From Bacteroidota bacterium (GTDB taxonomy: Bacteria; Bacteroidota; Bacteroidia; B-17B0; Aurantibacillaceae), in assembly GCA_021155905.1 (NCBI GenBank), contig JAJNBG010000019.1:1-62796 (forward strand): a stretch of DNA of 62,796 nt, written 5' to 3'. Shown piece by piece: positions 45,484 through 53,532 of the stretch. The position numbers were made by a program, and so were the translations under genes. Below the pieces are notes generated by a model that had not been told where the DNA came from, searched no databases, and worked only from the letters and a program-made list of their open reading frames with translations. Positions within the stretch are counted from its first letter, which is position 1. Each line of letters begins with the position of its first letter.

Positions 45484-46650
45484 TTAAAGTTTGTTTTTGT
45501 CTAAACCAAATTTAGCAGCCAATAGGTCAATTGCCAGGTCAATGTTAGCAGGATCCATGCTATATACGCTGGTGCCAAAATAACCTTCCAAAGTTGCAAT
45601 CTCTGAAGCAGTTAATGTTTTAGATGGGTTGTATTTGAAGGCTTTTACAAAACCGATGCCTTCAGATATTAAATGAGAAAACTGAGCTGCATCAGTGATA
45701 TTGGTTTTTGCCAGTTTCATGTAAGTAATGAAGCGGCCCGCTCCCACTTTTTCCCATGAATTCAATACAATCGCTTTTGCAGCATCACGTCCGGCTGCAT
45801 CTTTATTGCTGATAGCAGCGCGTCCTTTTAAGAAAGCGTTCATGATAGTTACATTTAAAGACGTTGAGCTGTTTACGCTTGGTGCATCTAAAGCATTACT
45901 TACTGAATTGCAATAGCTTCCCCAGTTTTTCAAACCTACAGTATAAGTCGGGAAAGTAGTTGGCACTCCAAAATAACCAAAAGCCTCGTCCCATGCTCTT
46001 TCCTGAGCAGTAGTTCCATTGGCGATGGTAGTATTATCAAAAGAAGCGATGTTGGTTAATAAGGTGGTACCTTCTGAATAAAAAACCGCACCCATGATGC
46101 CTTTCTCTACTACTTCTTTGTATTCGTAACCATTTGCATTTACCAGGTAAGCTCTTGTGCCTACCACGATTTTACCGGCAACACCTACTGAAGCAGTATT
46201 TGCAGTTGGGTTTAAAGCCGAAAAAGTGCTGGTATTGGCAGCTTCATCAAAATAAGTGTCCATGTCAGTTTGTAAATTATACAAATTGCTCATTTTTGCT
46301 TTCAGGTTATAATTCAGAGAGTTTAATGCAGTAGTTGTTGTAAACTGGGAAGCCGCATTGGCATACATGTCTTTTAGTTTCTGAGCATTTAAAGTTGGCT
46401 GAGAAGTTTGAGTGGTTGTATGAGCCGAACGGATATGAGTGGTTATTTCACCTAACATTAAAATACGATTAGTAGAAGTCGAAAAATCAACACCCGTAAA
46501 ATTATATGAAGTTGGGACCTCATAGGCAGGTTCCTCTATTGGAAATGTTAATGCGATTGGCTCTGCAGATTCTTTTTTACAGGACGTAGCAGCTAATAAA
46601 AGAGATACAGGTAAGCTGATAAGTAGAGATTTGTTGTAGCTGATTTTCAT
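45484..46650 (-). CDS. DUF4856-domain lipoprotein
   Basis: The family is of unknown function and is found in Bacteroidota beside imelysin and TonB-receptor genes. The signal ends at C24 (ATSC-KKESAEP). The mature protein opens with the typical PTSYNFTGVDFSTSTNRILMLGE (split over about 47-70) and then is mostly helical, with EVVEKGIMGAVFYSEG, ERAWDEAFGYFGVP and the closing LAAKFGLDKNKL. The 388-residue length fits the family. It has its own palindromic operator and -7 element, followed by a terminator. A role in metal handling at the cell envelope is inferred from context only. Confidence 0.85.
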   Translation of the reverse strand: MKISYNKSLLISLPVSLLLAATSCKKESAEPIALTFPIEEPAYEVPTSYNFTGVDFSTSTNRILMLGEITTHIRSAHTTTQTSQPTLNAQKLKDMYANAASQFTTTTALNSLNYNLKAKMSNLYNLQTDMDTYFDEAANTSTFSALNPTANTASVGVAGKIVVGTRAYLVNANGYEYKEVVEKGIMGAVFYSEGTTLLTNIASFDNTTIANGTTAQERAWDEAFGYFGVPTTFPTYTVGLKNWGSYCNSVSNALDAPSVNSSTSLNVTIMNAFLKGRAAISNKDAAGRDAAKAIVLNSWEKVGAGRFITYMKLAKTNITDAAQFSHLISEGIGFVKAFKYNPSKTLTASEIATLEGYFGTSVYSMDPANIDLAIDLLAAKFGLDKNKL

Positions 46651-46682
46651 AGTTTTTATTTAGAATGATTATAATTATGGGT

Positions 46683-46690
46683 CAAAAGTA
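46683..46690 (-). promoter_or_regulatory. -7 promoter element of the DUF4856 gene
   Basis: On the minus strand TACTTTTG matches TAnnTTTG exactly, 32 nt before the ATG at 46650. No TTG lies at the -33 position; the palindrome 46712-46731 begins 21 bp upstream instead. This suggests activator-dependent transcription. Confidence 0.5.
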
Positions 46691-46711
46691 TGATTTGAAA
46701 GCATACACACC

Positions 46712-46731
46712 TATACCTAAAAAAAGGTATA
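46712..46731 (-). promoter_or_regulatory. Palindromic operator upstream of the DUF4856 gene
   Basis: TATACC-N8-GGTATA has the same 6-8-6 layout and core (ATACC/GGTAT) as the site at 45402-45421. It sits 62-81 nt before the start codon and 21 bp upstream of the -7 element. Confidence 0.65.
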
Positions 46732-46768
46732 TTGAACCTAAAGGAATAAAAACATCAGAAAAATTAAA

Positions 46769-47797
46769 CTATCTGCCACCAGAATAAATCGCTTTCCGGT
46801 CTTTGAGAAGATTAACGTATTTGAGCGCTAATTTATTATTATAATCTTCATATGCTTTCTGAGCCCATGAGATGGCTGCATCAAGGTCACCGTTGATTTC
46901 ATTTAATATAGCCATATTATAATGGGCCCTCCCGGCAATTTTTCTTTTAGTGCTTTTGGTGTCTTTCAACCATAACTCTCCTGCACCCTCCCAGTTGCCT
47001 GTTTTAGCCCTGCGTGTGGCGATTTTAAAGTTTGAAGTTCCTTTCACATAATAATCCCTCGTTAAAGTAATAGCATAAGGAATAATCCGATCAGCATATG
47101 AAGAACCCATTTTATAGGAACTCTGCTTAATCGCTTCTTTGCGGCCCAGCATGGCTTCCGTGGTGTTGATGATATTAACGGCTCCCGCAGTCACAATTAG
47201 GTTCTCCGACATGGGATATTCATCTAAAATAATCAAATTATGCGGATCATAAATCCTCCATCCCACTTTCACCGTGGTTATGATATTGACCCGAGCCTGG
47301 GTAGCGGCATTCAAAATATCCACCATGGTATTTAGTCCAGGTGGCGGCGTATTTAAAGGCACTACTTTCAATTCACTACTAAAAACCTCCAATACAAACA
47401 AAAGGTCCACTTCGTTAGATTTACAAATACTTTCTACCTGTGGCCATGACAACTGGGTAGGAAAAGTTCCGGTAACAGGAGTATTCAGTTCCACGTCTGA
47501 AATGGCTTTGATCGTATCAAAACGGTTATAATGTATTAACGCGTCGCTTAAGCCACGCATCGCCTCTGAACTTGATTCTTTGATCAGCTTTAGCGTTTCC
47601 GCGGAAAGAATTTGATGAAGCGTGTTGAGTGTTTTATTTTCTTCAGAAGGAGTAGTCCGACTGATGACGCCTACCTTTTTAATAGCCTTGTTGAGAGTTA
47701 CCGGCGCAGGATTAGTAGAGTGAATATAGACTAAATTTGTTTTACAGGAAGCAAGCGTAACACTGATTAAAAGAAGAATATAACCAATGAATTTCAT
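46769..47797 (-). CDS. DUF6340-type lipoprotein
   Basis: The function is unknown. A lipoprotein signal ends at TLASC-KTNLVYIHSTNPAPV. The middle holds a conserved-looking alpha/beta region (VGVISRTTPSEENKTLNTLH split over about 42-60, EVDLLFVLEVFSSELKV, TVKVGWRIYDPHN). The C-terminal 80 residues look like a short TPR-type helical repeat (GRAHYNMAILNEINGDLDAAISWAQKAYEDY). It starts 5 nt after ispF on the same strand. The family assignment is from memory of the N-terminal pattern. Confidence 0.7.
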   Translation of the reverse strand: MKFIGYILLLISVTLASCKTNLVYIHSTNPAPVTLNKAIKKVGVISRTTPSEENKTLNTLHQILSAETLKLIKESSSEAMRGLSDALIHYNRFDTIKAISDVELNTPVTGTFPTQLSWPQVESICKSNEVDLLFVLEVFSSELKVVPLNTPPPGLNTMVDILNAATQARVNIITTVKVGWRIYDPHNLIILDEYPMSENLIVTAGAVNIINTTEAMLGRKEAIKQSSYKMGSSYADRIIPYAITLTRDYYVKGTSNFKIATRRAKTGNWEGAGELWLKDTKSTKRKIAGRAHYNMAILNEINGDLDAAISWAQKAYEDYNNKLALKYVNLLKDRKAIYSGGR

Positions 47798-47802
47798 GTC
47801 GC

Positions 47803-48285
47803 TTATTTTTTATAGATGAGTGCTACAGCATATGCATTTACACCCTCTCCTCTGCCGACATACCCCAACTTTTCATTCGTGGTTGCTTTAATCGAAACAT
47901 CATTCGGAGTAATATTCATTATTGGTGCCAATATATTTTGCATGGCTTTAATATGCGGGTTCACCATTGGTGCTTCCAAACTCAAGGTCGCATCCACGTT
48001 CCCAATACCATAGCCGTTTTGATCCAGTAGATCCACAACCTCTTTCAACAGTAACTTACTGTCTGCTCCCTTATACTTCGGATTTGAATTTGGAAAATGA
48101 AAACCTATATCCCTCAGATTGGCCGCTCCAAGCAAGGCGTCGCAAACCGCATGTAATAAAACATCCGCATCGCTATGGCCCACACAACCTTTATCAAATT
48201 CCAGTTTAATGCCACCCAACCACAGCTCGCGCCCTTCTCCCAAAGGATGAACATCGTAACCAAAACCTACTCTTATGTTTATCAT
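47803..48285 (-). CDS. ispF: 2-C-methyl-D-erythritol 2,4-cyclodiphosphate synthase
   Basis: The enzyme forms the cyclodiphosphate intermediate of the MEP isoprenoid pathway. The 160-residue protein has the zinc ligands D11 and H13 in FGYDVHPLGEG and a histidine in GHSDADVLLHAVCDALLGA. The substrate-binding IKATTNEKLGYVGRGEG near the end is also present. The length is standard. It is in a leftward run between the acyltransferase and DUF6340 genes. Confidence 0.97.
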   Translation of the reverse strand: MINIRVGFGYDVHPLGEGRELWLGGIKLEFDKGCVGHSDADVLLHAVCDALLGAANLRDIGFHFPNSNPKYKGADSKLLLKEVVDLLDQNGYGIGNVDATLSLEAPMVNPHIKAMQNILAPIMNITPNDVSIKATTNEKLGYVGRGEGVNAYAVALIYKK

Positions 48286-48356
48286 TTTGATTAAAGATTA
48301 AAAGATCAAAGATGTATGTCTCATTTATCCTGGATCATACGTCTTTAATCCAGTTA

Positions 48357-49211
48357 CTATTTGCCTTTCATGTATTCCTCAAATGGAATCCCTTTCATAA
48401 AGTCCGGGGAATAAATATATTGATACACTAATGCTGCCCATTGTTTATGCGTTTTACTCTCATCCAGTAACGCCGAATCAAAAGGCTTACTGAAATGAAT
48501 TTTTATAGTTTCCTTCCTGGCTTTAAACATTTCGTCAGGTAAAAATAACATCTCGATATTGGCTTTAATTCCTAAACGTTTTCGCCACATCGCAAAATTG
48601 TAGAAGAACTTTGAATTTTTACCTTCAATAAAAACAGGCTGTATCATGCGTTTATGATCAATGGCTTGTGTTATGAATGTTTTTTTCCATTCCAGATCCC
48701 GAACTACTCCATCCTGTTTACGGGAAACGAGACCGGCTGGAAATAATAACAAAGCAGATTCAGTTCTAAACACTTCTTCAATAACCCTGAGGTACTTTGC
48801 AGAAGTCGCGCCTAATTTATTCACAGCAACATAAATGTCACCATAATTTTTTATGTTTTTCAAAACGTCATTCACTAAAAAATGTACGTCCGGCCTGATA
48901 TCTCCAACCGCTTTAATTAATGCCATACCATCTAGACCTCCCAGGGGATGATTGGAAACAATCACTATGCTTCCCGTTCTGGGCACAAACTCATCATTCA
49001 ATGATTCCACTTTTGCCCCGAGTTTCTCTAGGCCTCTTCTGTTAAATTCCAGGCCGACATCGTCTTTCAAATGCTCCATTGCCCCGTTAATATCATCTTC
49101 ATGAAGCTTTTTCTTCAGCCAATTGATGGCGAAACGCGGAAGCCACTTGTAAAGTTTAAAGGCTTTTTCCTTTAAAATTTTCTCTATATCTATAAATTTC
49201 GTGTTTTCCAT
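48357..49211 (-). CDS. PlsC-like lysophospholipid/hemolysin-type acyltransferase
   Basis: This is a membrane-associated acyltransferase that would add a fatty acyl chain to a lipid precursor. The catalytic HxxxxD motif reads NHPLGGLDG (H and D present), followed by LLLFPAGLVSRKQDG as the second block. The form resembles the hemolysin-like group used in glycine- or ornithine-lipid synthesis in Bacteroidota, but no partner acyltransferase gene is here, so the acceptor is unknown. The ATG at 49211 (MENTKFIDIEKIL) is preferred over one eight codons upstream. It is divergent from mraZ. Confidence 0.87.
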   Translation of the reverse strand: MENTKFIDIEKILKEKAFKLYKWLPRFAINWLKKKLHEDDINGAMEHLKDDVGLEFNRRGLEKLGAKVESLNDEFVPRTGSIVIVSNHPLGGLDGMALIKAVGDIRPDVHFLVNDVLKNIKNYGDIYVAVNKLGATSAKYLRVIEEVFRTESALLLFPAGLVSRKQDGVVRDLEWKKTFITQAIDHKRMIQPVFIEGKNSKFFYNFAMWRKRLGIKANIEMLFLPDEMFKARKETIKIHFSKPFDSALLDESKTHKQWAALVYQYIYSPDFMKGIPFEEYMKGK

Positions 49212-49400
49212 ACAAGGATTACAAAGGTAAAACAATTGTTAATATCTCAACTATCCAATTTCATCTTTTCGTCGTTTTCAAAAATTCTTAAATGTTCAAA
49301 AACTTCAATAAAATCAACCCAAAACAAAATGCCGGTAAAAAAAGTGATACTGATTATTTCGTTACCGAACTATTCACAAAATTTGATTTATCAACAAAAG

Positions 49401-49433
49401 TGGTAAAAAATGGATAAAAGTGGTAGAAAGTGG
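49401..49433 (+). promoter_or_regulatory. Four phased TGG boxes: probable MraZ operator
   Basis: TGG occurs at 49401, 49411, 49421 and 49431, each preceded by an A-rich tract and mostly by AAAG (AAAGTGGT). The 10-bp spacing is one helical turn. MraZ proteins are known to bind direct TGGKN repeats with this phasing upstream of their own gene. The boxes cover the -33 region of the mraZ promoter, which fits autorepression. Confidence 0.85.
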
Positions 49434-49445
49434 TAAAATTTTAAT

Positions 49446-49453
49446 TATTTTTG
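49446..49453 (+). promoter_or_regulatory. -7 promoter element of the division and cell-wall cluster
   Basis: TATTTTTG matches TAnnTTTG exactly. It overlaps an in-frame TTG at 49451, which argues that mraZ translation starts later, at the ATG at 49478. Confidence 0.6.
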
Positions 49454-49477
49454 ACGCTATTCAACCCAAACCCAACA

Positions 49478-49948
49478 ATGACAAGCCTTATAGGAGAATT
49501 TGATTGTAAAGTAGATGCGAAAGGGCGTTTCATGTTTCCTGTGAATCTCAGGAAGCAGTTGGAAGTGGTGTTTGATAAGGGCTTTGTCATCAATCGCAAC
49601 CTTCATCAAAAATGTTTAGTGCTTTACCCGATCAGTGAATGGAACAAGCTGAACAAGAAATTAAGCAAGCTGAACCGATTGATAAAAGCAAATGATGTGT
49701 TCGTGAGAAAATTCACCGGTGGAGCAACGGCCGCTGACGCCGATAATACAGGCCGTGTCCTGTTACCAAAACCATTGGTAGAATACGCGGATATCAAAAC
49801 GGATATAAAAGTATTAGGAAGCAATAACGTGATCGAGATCTGGGACAAAAAATCATATGACCATTTCTTGTCTCAGGATGTGGATATTGAAAAACTGGCG
49901 GAAGACGTTTTAGGGAATTTAAATTTTAATGATGGCGATGATGAGTAA
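49478..49948 (+). CDS. mraZ: Transcriptional regulator MraZ
   Basis: MraZ is a DNA-binding protein that controls the division and cell-wall cluster, and it is the first gene here. The 156-residue protein has the two SpoVT/AbrB-like halves with DAKGR at 13-17 and DNTGR at 89-93, which form the DNA-binding surface. The ATG at 49478 (MTSLIGEFDCKVDAKGR) is chosen because the upstream TTG lies in the promoter. Four operator-like boxes precede it. Its stop overlaps the rsmH start by 8 nt. Confidence 0.96.
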   Translation: MTSLIGEFDCKVDAKGRFMFPVNLRKQLEVVFDKGFVINRNLHQKCLVLYPISEWNKLNKKLSKLNRLIKANDVFVRKFTGGATAADADNTGRVLLPKPLVEYADIKTDIKVLGSNNVIEIWDKKSYDHFLSQDVDIEKLAEDVLGNLNFNDGDDE

Positions 49949-50849
49949 TCCTTATCACATCCCCGTTCTTTTACAACCCTGCATAGATGGCCTTGACATA
50001 AACCCCGACGGTGTATATGTAGACCTGACGTTTGGTGGAGGTGGACATTCAAACGAAATCCTGAAGCATCTATCCGCAAAAGGGAAACTGTTTTCGTTTG
50101 ACCAGGATGAAGATGCGAAGGCTAACATCCCTGACGACAAACGCCTCACATTTATTCCGCATAACTTCAGACACATTTCCAATTACTTGAAATTGTACGG
50201 TGTTACTAAAGTTGACGGGATCCTTGGTGACCTTGGGGTTTCATCGCATCAGTTTGATAAAGGTGAACGCGGTTTCTCTACTCGTTTCGACGCAGACCTT
50301 GACATGCGAATGAATCAGAAGTCTGACCTCACAGCTAAAAAAGTATTGAATACATACGACGTAAAAAAACTGACTGCGATGTTCCGGGAGTATGGCGAAG
50401 TAGATAACGCATTTAGATTAGCCAACATCATTTTCGAAGCGAGAGCGAACGGAAGTATTGAAACCACCGCAAAGTTCAAAGAAGTGATCAAACCCTGCAC
50501 ACCGAAATTTGAAGAAGGAAAATATTTAGCAAAAGTATACCAGGCCATTCGTATTGAAGTGAACCAGGAAATGGAAGCTTTGAAAGAATGTTTAACACAA
50601 TGTGTTGATCTATTGAAACCGGGATCAAGACTGGTTGTGATGAGTTACCATAGTCTGGAAGACCGCCTCGTTAAAAATTTAATCCGATCCGGTAACATAG
50701 AAGGCATAGAGGAGAAGGACCAGGTGTTCGGAAGAATCACCAAATATTTCAAATCTCTCACTTCAAAACCGATTGTTCCGGATGCGAAAGAAATAGAATC
50801 CAATTCAAGGGCAAGGAGTGCAAAATTAAGAATAGCAATAAAATTATAA
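49941..50849 (+). CDS. rsmH: 16S rRNA (cytosine-1402-N4)-methyltransferase
   Basis: The enzyme methylates C1402 in the ribosomal decoding centre. The 302 residues show the S-adenosylmethionine site (YVDLTFGGGGHSNEIL), VDGILGDLGVSSHQFD, RGFSTRFDADLDMRMN and the late VMSYHSLEDRLVKN motif. I chose the ATG at 49941 (MSNPYHIPVLL), which overlaps the mraZ stop as ATGAGTAA; several in-frame ATGs lie just upstream. It is the second gene of the cluster, as usual. Confidence 0.97.
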   Translation: MSNPYHIPVLLQPCIDGLDINPDGVYVDLTFGGGGHSNEILKHLSAKGKLFSFDQDEDAKANIPDDKRLTFIPHNFRHISNYLKLYGVTKVDGILGDLGVSSHQFDKGERGFSTRFDADLDMRMNQKSDLTAKKVLNTYDVKKLTAMFREYGEVDNAFRLANIIFEARANGSIETTAKFKEVIKPCTPKFEEGKYLAKVYQAIRIEVNQEMEALKECLTQCVDLLKPGSRLVVMSYHSLEDRLVKNLIRSGNIEGIEEKDQVFGRITKYFKSLTSKPIVPDAKEIESNSRARSAKLRIAIKL

Positions 50850-50857
50850 CACGTTAA

Positions 50858-51319
50858 GTGGCAAACAAATTCAGAGAAATACCTAACCAGGAAGAAATTG
50901 AAGAGCTGGAAGAGCTGGTGGAACAGGAAGAACCACGGGTGATTACCAGGACTTCGAAACCCGGAAAAAAAGGCGTTCTCGCTAAAGGGCTTTCCAAAGT
51001 TTTTGGCGGTTCTTTTTTAAGTGATGATAGAGCCATACAACATATTCCGTTCATATTGTTTTTAGGATTGATTGCCATTTTATACATCGCTAATGGTTAT
51101 TACGCAGATGATAAAATCAGGGAAGTAAATAAAGTTAGTAACCAGATCAAAGAATTGCATACGGAGTTCATTTCATCCAAATCTGATTTAATGTTTGTGA
51201 GTAAGCAAAGTGAAGTAGCAAAAGCAGTGGCTCCATTGGGATTAAAAGAACCGGTTGTTGCCCCAATGAAAATTGAAACGGATAGTGTAAAAGTAATAAG
51301 CGATAAGCAGAAAAAATAA
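50858..51319 (+). CDS. ftsL: FtsL-like division protein (GTG start)
   Basis: FtsL is a small bitopic divisome protein that pairs with FtsB- and FtsQ-type partners. It has an acidic cytoplasmic N-terminus with EEIEELEELVEQEEP, a single membrane helix (IPFILFLGLIAILYIANGYY) and a periplasmic coiled-coil-like part (IREVNKVSNQIKELHTEF). The start is a GTG at 50858 (VANKFREIPNQ). The call rests on topology plus its fixed place between rsmH and ftsI, since FtsL sequences are poorly conserved. Confidence 0.85.
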   Translation: MANKFREIPNQEEIEELEELVEQEEPRVITRTSKPGKKGVLAKGLSKVFGGSFLSDDRAIQHIPFILFLGLIAILYIANGYYADDKIREVNKVSNQIKELHTEFISSKSDLMFVSKQSEVAKAVAPLGLKEPVVAPMKIETDSVKVISDKQKK

Positions 51320-51321
51320 AA

Positions 51322-53469
51322 TTGGAAAACAAAAAAGACATATTATCAAGAACGTATTTAGTGTACATATTTTTATGTGTATTCGCTATGGCCATTCTTT
51401 ATAAAATGTGTATTATCCAGTTTAAGGAAGGTGCAGAGTGGAAGGCCAAAGCTGAAGCATTCAATACCCAGGTTCATGAAATTCAAGCAGTGCGCGGAAA
51501 TATTTTCGACATCAACGGAAACCTTTTAGCGACATCCCTGCCCTATTACGAAGTAGCAGTGGACATCAATGCGCCCTCCATTGACAAAAAATTATTTGAG
51601 AGTAAAGTAGATTCTTTAGGCTTTATGCTGGCAGATTTGTTCAAAGACAAAAGCTCCAAACAATACACAAAACTATTGCGTAAGGCGCGTAAAAGCGGTG
51701 ACCGTTATGTAGTCTTAAAACGCAATGTTCCTTATAAAGACCTTCAGACACTTAAAACATTCCCGATCTTCAAAAAAGGAAAACGTGGTGGATTGGTTAC
51801 TTTACAAACCAATAAACGCGAACGTCCCTTCAAAATGCTGGCAGCCCGTACAATTGGTATGGCACGCGAAGGTGTAAAACCCGTTGGATTAGAAGGCGCT
51901 TACGACACTTTACTAATGGGCATCAGTGGTCAACGTTTAATGCAGAAAATCGCAGGTGATGTATGGCGTCCGATTAATGATGAGAATGAAGTGGAGCCAA
52001 AAGACGGAAGCGACTTGTATACCACAATCGACATCAATATTCAGGATGTAGCGGAAAATGCGCTTTTAAATACTTTGATTAAAAATAAAGCGTCGCATGG
52101 CTGCGCGATTTTGATGGAAGTAAAAACCGGAGAAATAAAAGCCATTGCCAACTTAACCAGAGACGGTAAAGATTCAAGTTCTTACTCTGAAAGTTTAAAT
52201 TATGCAATCGGTTATGCGACTGAACCAGGTTCTACTTTTAAACTCGCTTCCTATTTAGCAGTGATGGATGACTACGGCGTAAACCTGGATGAAAAAATTC
52301 GTGTAGGGAATGGCGAAGTAACCTACTACAACAAAACCATTAAAGATGCGCATGCGCCTGAAACACCTGTTCTAACTCTTAAGAGAGCTTTTGAAGTTTC
52401 GTCCAATGCGGCAGCGGCCATTACTGTGGTAAAATATTATTCTAAAAATCCACAGCAATACATTAATAAACTTAAGTCATTTCATTTAAATCAAAAATTA
52501 GGGCTGGCCATTCCCGGTGAAGCCAATCCATTGATCAAAGAACCGAAAAGCAAAGACTGGTCGGGATTAACCCTGCCCCAAATGGCTTATGGTTATGAAA
52601 GTTTGATTACACCTTTACAAACGTTAGCCCTTTATAATGCAATCGCGAATGATGGCAAGATGGTGAAGCCACGTTTTGAAAAAGAGATAAGACACAACGG
52701 AAAAACAGTTAAAACATTTACTACTGAAGTACTGGTTGAACAAATCGTAAAACCCGCTACTGTTAAAAAAGCAAAAGAAATGCTGGAAGGCGTTGTTCAA
52801 AACGGAAGCGGCAAAGGATTAAACATCACCGCTTTTAAAGTAGGTGGTAAAACAGGAACGGCTCAAATTGCAAAAACCGGTGCAAAAAGAGGAAGCGGTA
52901 AAACTGCTTATGGAGATGTGGGAGATCGTAATTATCAGGCATCTTTTGTGGGCTATTTCCCTGCAGATAAACCATTATACACCTGTATCGTTATTATCAA
53001 TTCACCAAGCAATGGTATTTATTACGGGGGTTTGGTTGCAGGTCCGGTATTTAAAGAAATCGCTGAAAAAGTATATTCAAGCAGCCTTGACTTTTTAGAG
53101 CCAATTAACAATAAAAAAATTCTATTGACCAAGGCACCGGGAAGCGTGAAATCAAAAAATGATGAAATCGTCATTGCTTCCAAAGCGTTGAAATTAAAAG
53201 TTAAATCAGACGTATCAGAAAATGGTTATGTCACCAGAAACGGAAATGACAGCCTTTCTATTTCTTTATCGGCAAGCAATTTAGAAAGCCAGTTAAAAAA
53301 AGGCATCGTTCCGAATTTAAATGGATTATCGGCCAAAGATGCTTTGTTCTTATTAGAAAACTCAGGTTTTCATGTAAAGTTATACGGCATGGGTTCCGTG
53401 AAGAAACAATCCATTGAAGCGGGACAGAAATTTAACAAAGGAGATAAAATAACACTCATACTAAGTTAG
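51322..53469 (+). CDS. ftsI: Division-specific transpeptidase FtsI/PBP3 with PASTA domain (TTG start)
   Basis: This class B penicillin-binding protein cross-links septal peptidoglycan. It has an N-terminal membrane helix (YLVYIFLCVFAMAILYKM) and a pedestal domain with AVRGNIFDINGNLLATS. The transpeptidase domain carries STFK at 304-307 (nucleophile S304), SSN at 360-362 and KTG at 510-512. The last 60 residues form a PASTA domain (VPNLNGLSAKDALFLLENSGF). The start is a TTG at 51322, 2 nt after the ftsL stop, so its translation is probably coupled to ftsL. Confidence 0.96.
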   Translation: MENKKDILSRTYLVYIFLCVFAMAILYKMCIIQFKEGAEWKAKAEAFNTQVHEIQAVRGNIFDINGNLLATSLPYYEVAVDINAPSIDKKLFESKVDSLGFMLADLFKDKSSKQYTKLLRKARKSGDRYVVLKRNVPYKDLQTLKTFPIFKKGKRGGLVTLQTNKRERPFKMLAARTIGMAREGVKPVGLEGAYDTLLMGISGQRLMQKIAGDVWRPINDENEVEPKDGSDLYTTIDINIQDVAENALLNTLIKNKASHGCAILMEVKTGEIKAIANLTRDGKDSSSYSESLNYAIGYATEPGSTFKLASYLAVMDDYGVNLDEKIRVGNGEVTYYNKTIKDAHAPETPVLTLKRAFEVSSNAAAAITVVKYYSKNPQQYINKLKSFHLNQKLGLAIPGEANPLIKEPKSKDWSGLTLPQMAYGYESLITPLQTLALYNAIANDGKMVKPRFEKEIRHNGKTVKTFTTEVLVEQIVKPATVKKAKEMLEGVVQNGSGKGLNITAFKVGGKTGTAQIAKTGAKRGSGKTAYGDVGDRNYQASFVGYFPADKPLYTCIVIINSPSNGIYYGGLVAGPVFKEIAEKVYSSSLDFLEPINNKKILLTKAPGSVKSKNDEIVIASKALKLKVKSDVSENGYVTRNGNDSLSISLSASNLESQLKKGIVPNLNGLSAKDALFLLENSGFHVKLYGMGSVKKQSIEAGQKFNKGDKITLILS

Positions 53470-53498
53470 AACTGAGAAATAAAATTTTAAGAAATAAG

Positions 53499-53527
53499 TG
53501 TCAGTTCGAGCGAAGTCGAGAACAAAC
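53499..53527. repeat. 29-bp repeat, copy 1 (upstream of murE)
   Basis: TGTCAGTTCGAGCGAAGTCG followed by AGAACAAAC is identical to the copy at 61886-61914. It contains TTCGAGCGAAGTCGA, which is partly self-complementary. It resembles a short repeat common in Bacteroidota intergenic DNA. Confidence 0.85.
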
Positions 53528-53532
53528 GAAAA

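Noticed and set aside
49401..49440. The TGG repeats as a small CRISPR-like or satellite array
   Set aside because: There are only four 10-bp units with no spacers. The position before mraZ explains them better as an operator.
49451..49477. TTG at 49451 as the mraZ start
   Set aside because: It lies within the TATTTTTG promoter element, so it would not be in the mRNA. The ATG at 49478 gives the usual MraZ N-terminus.
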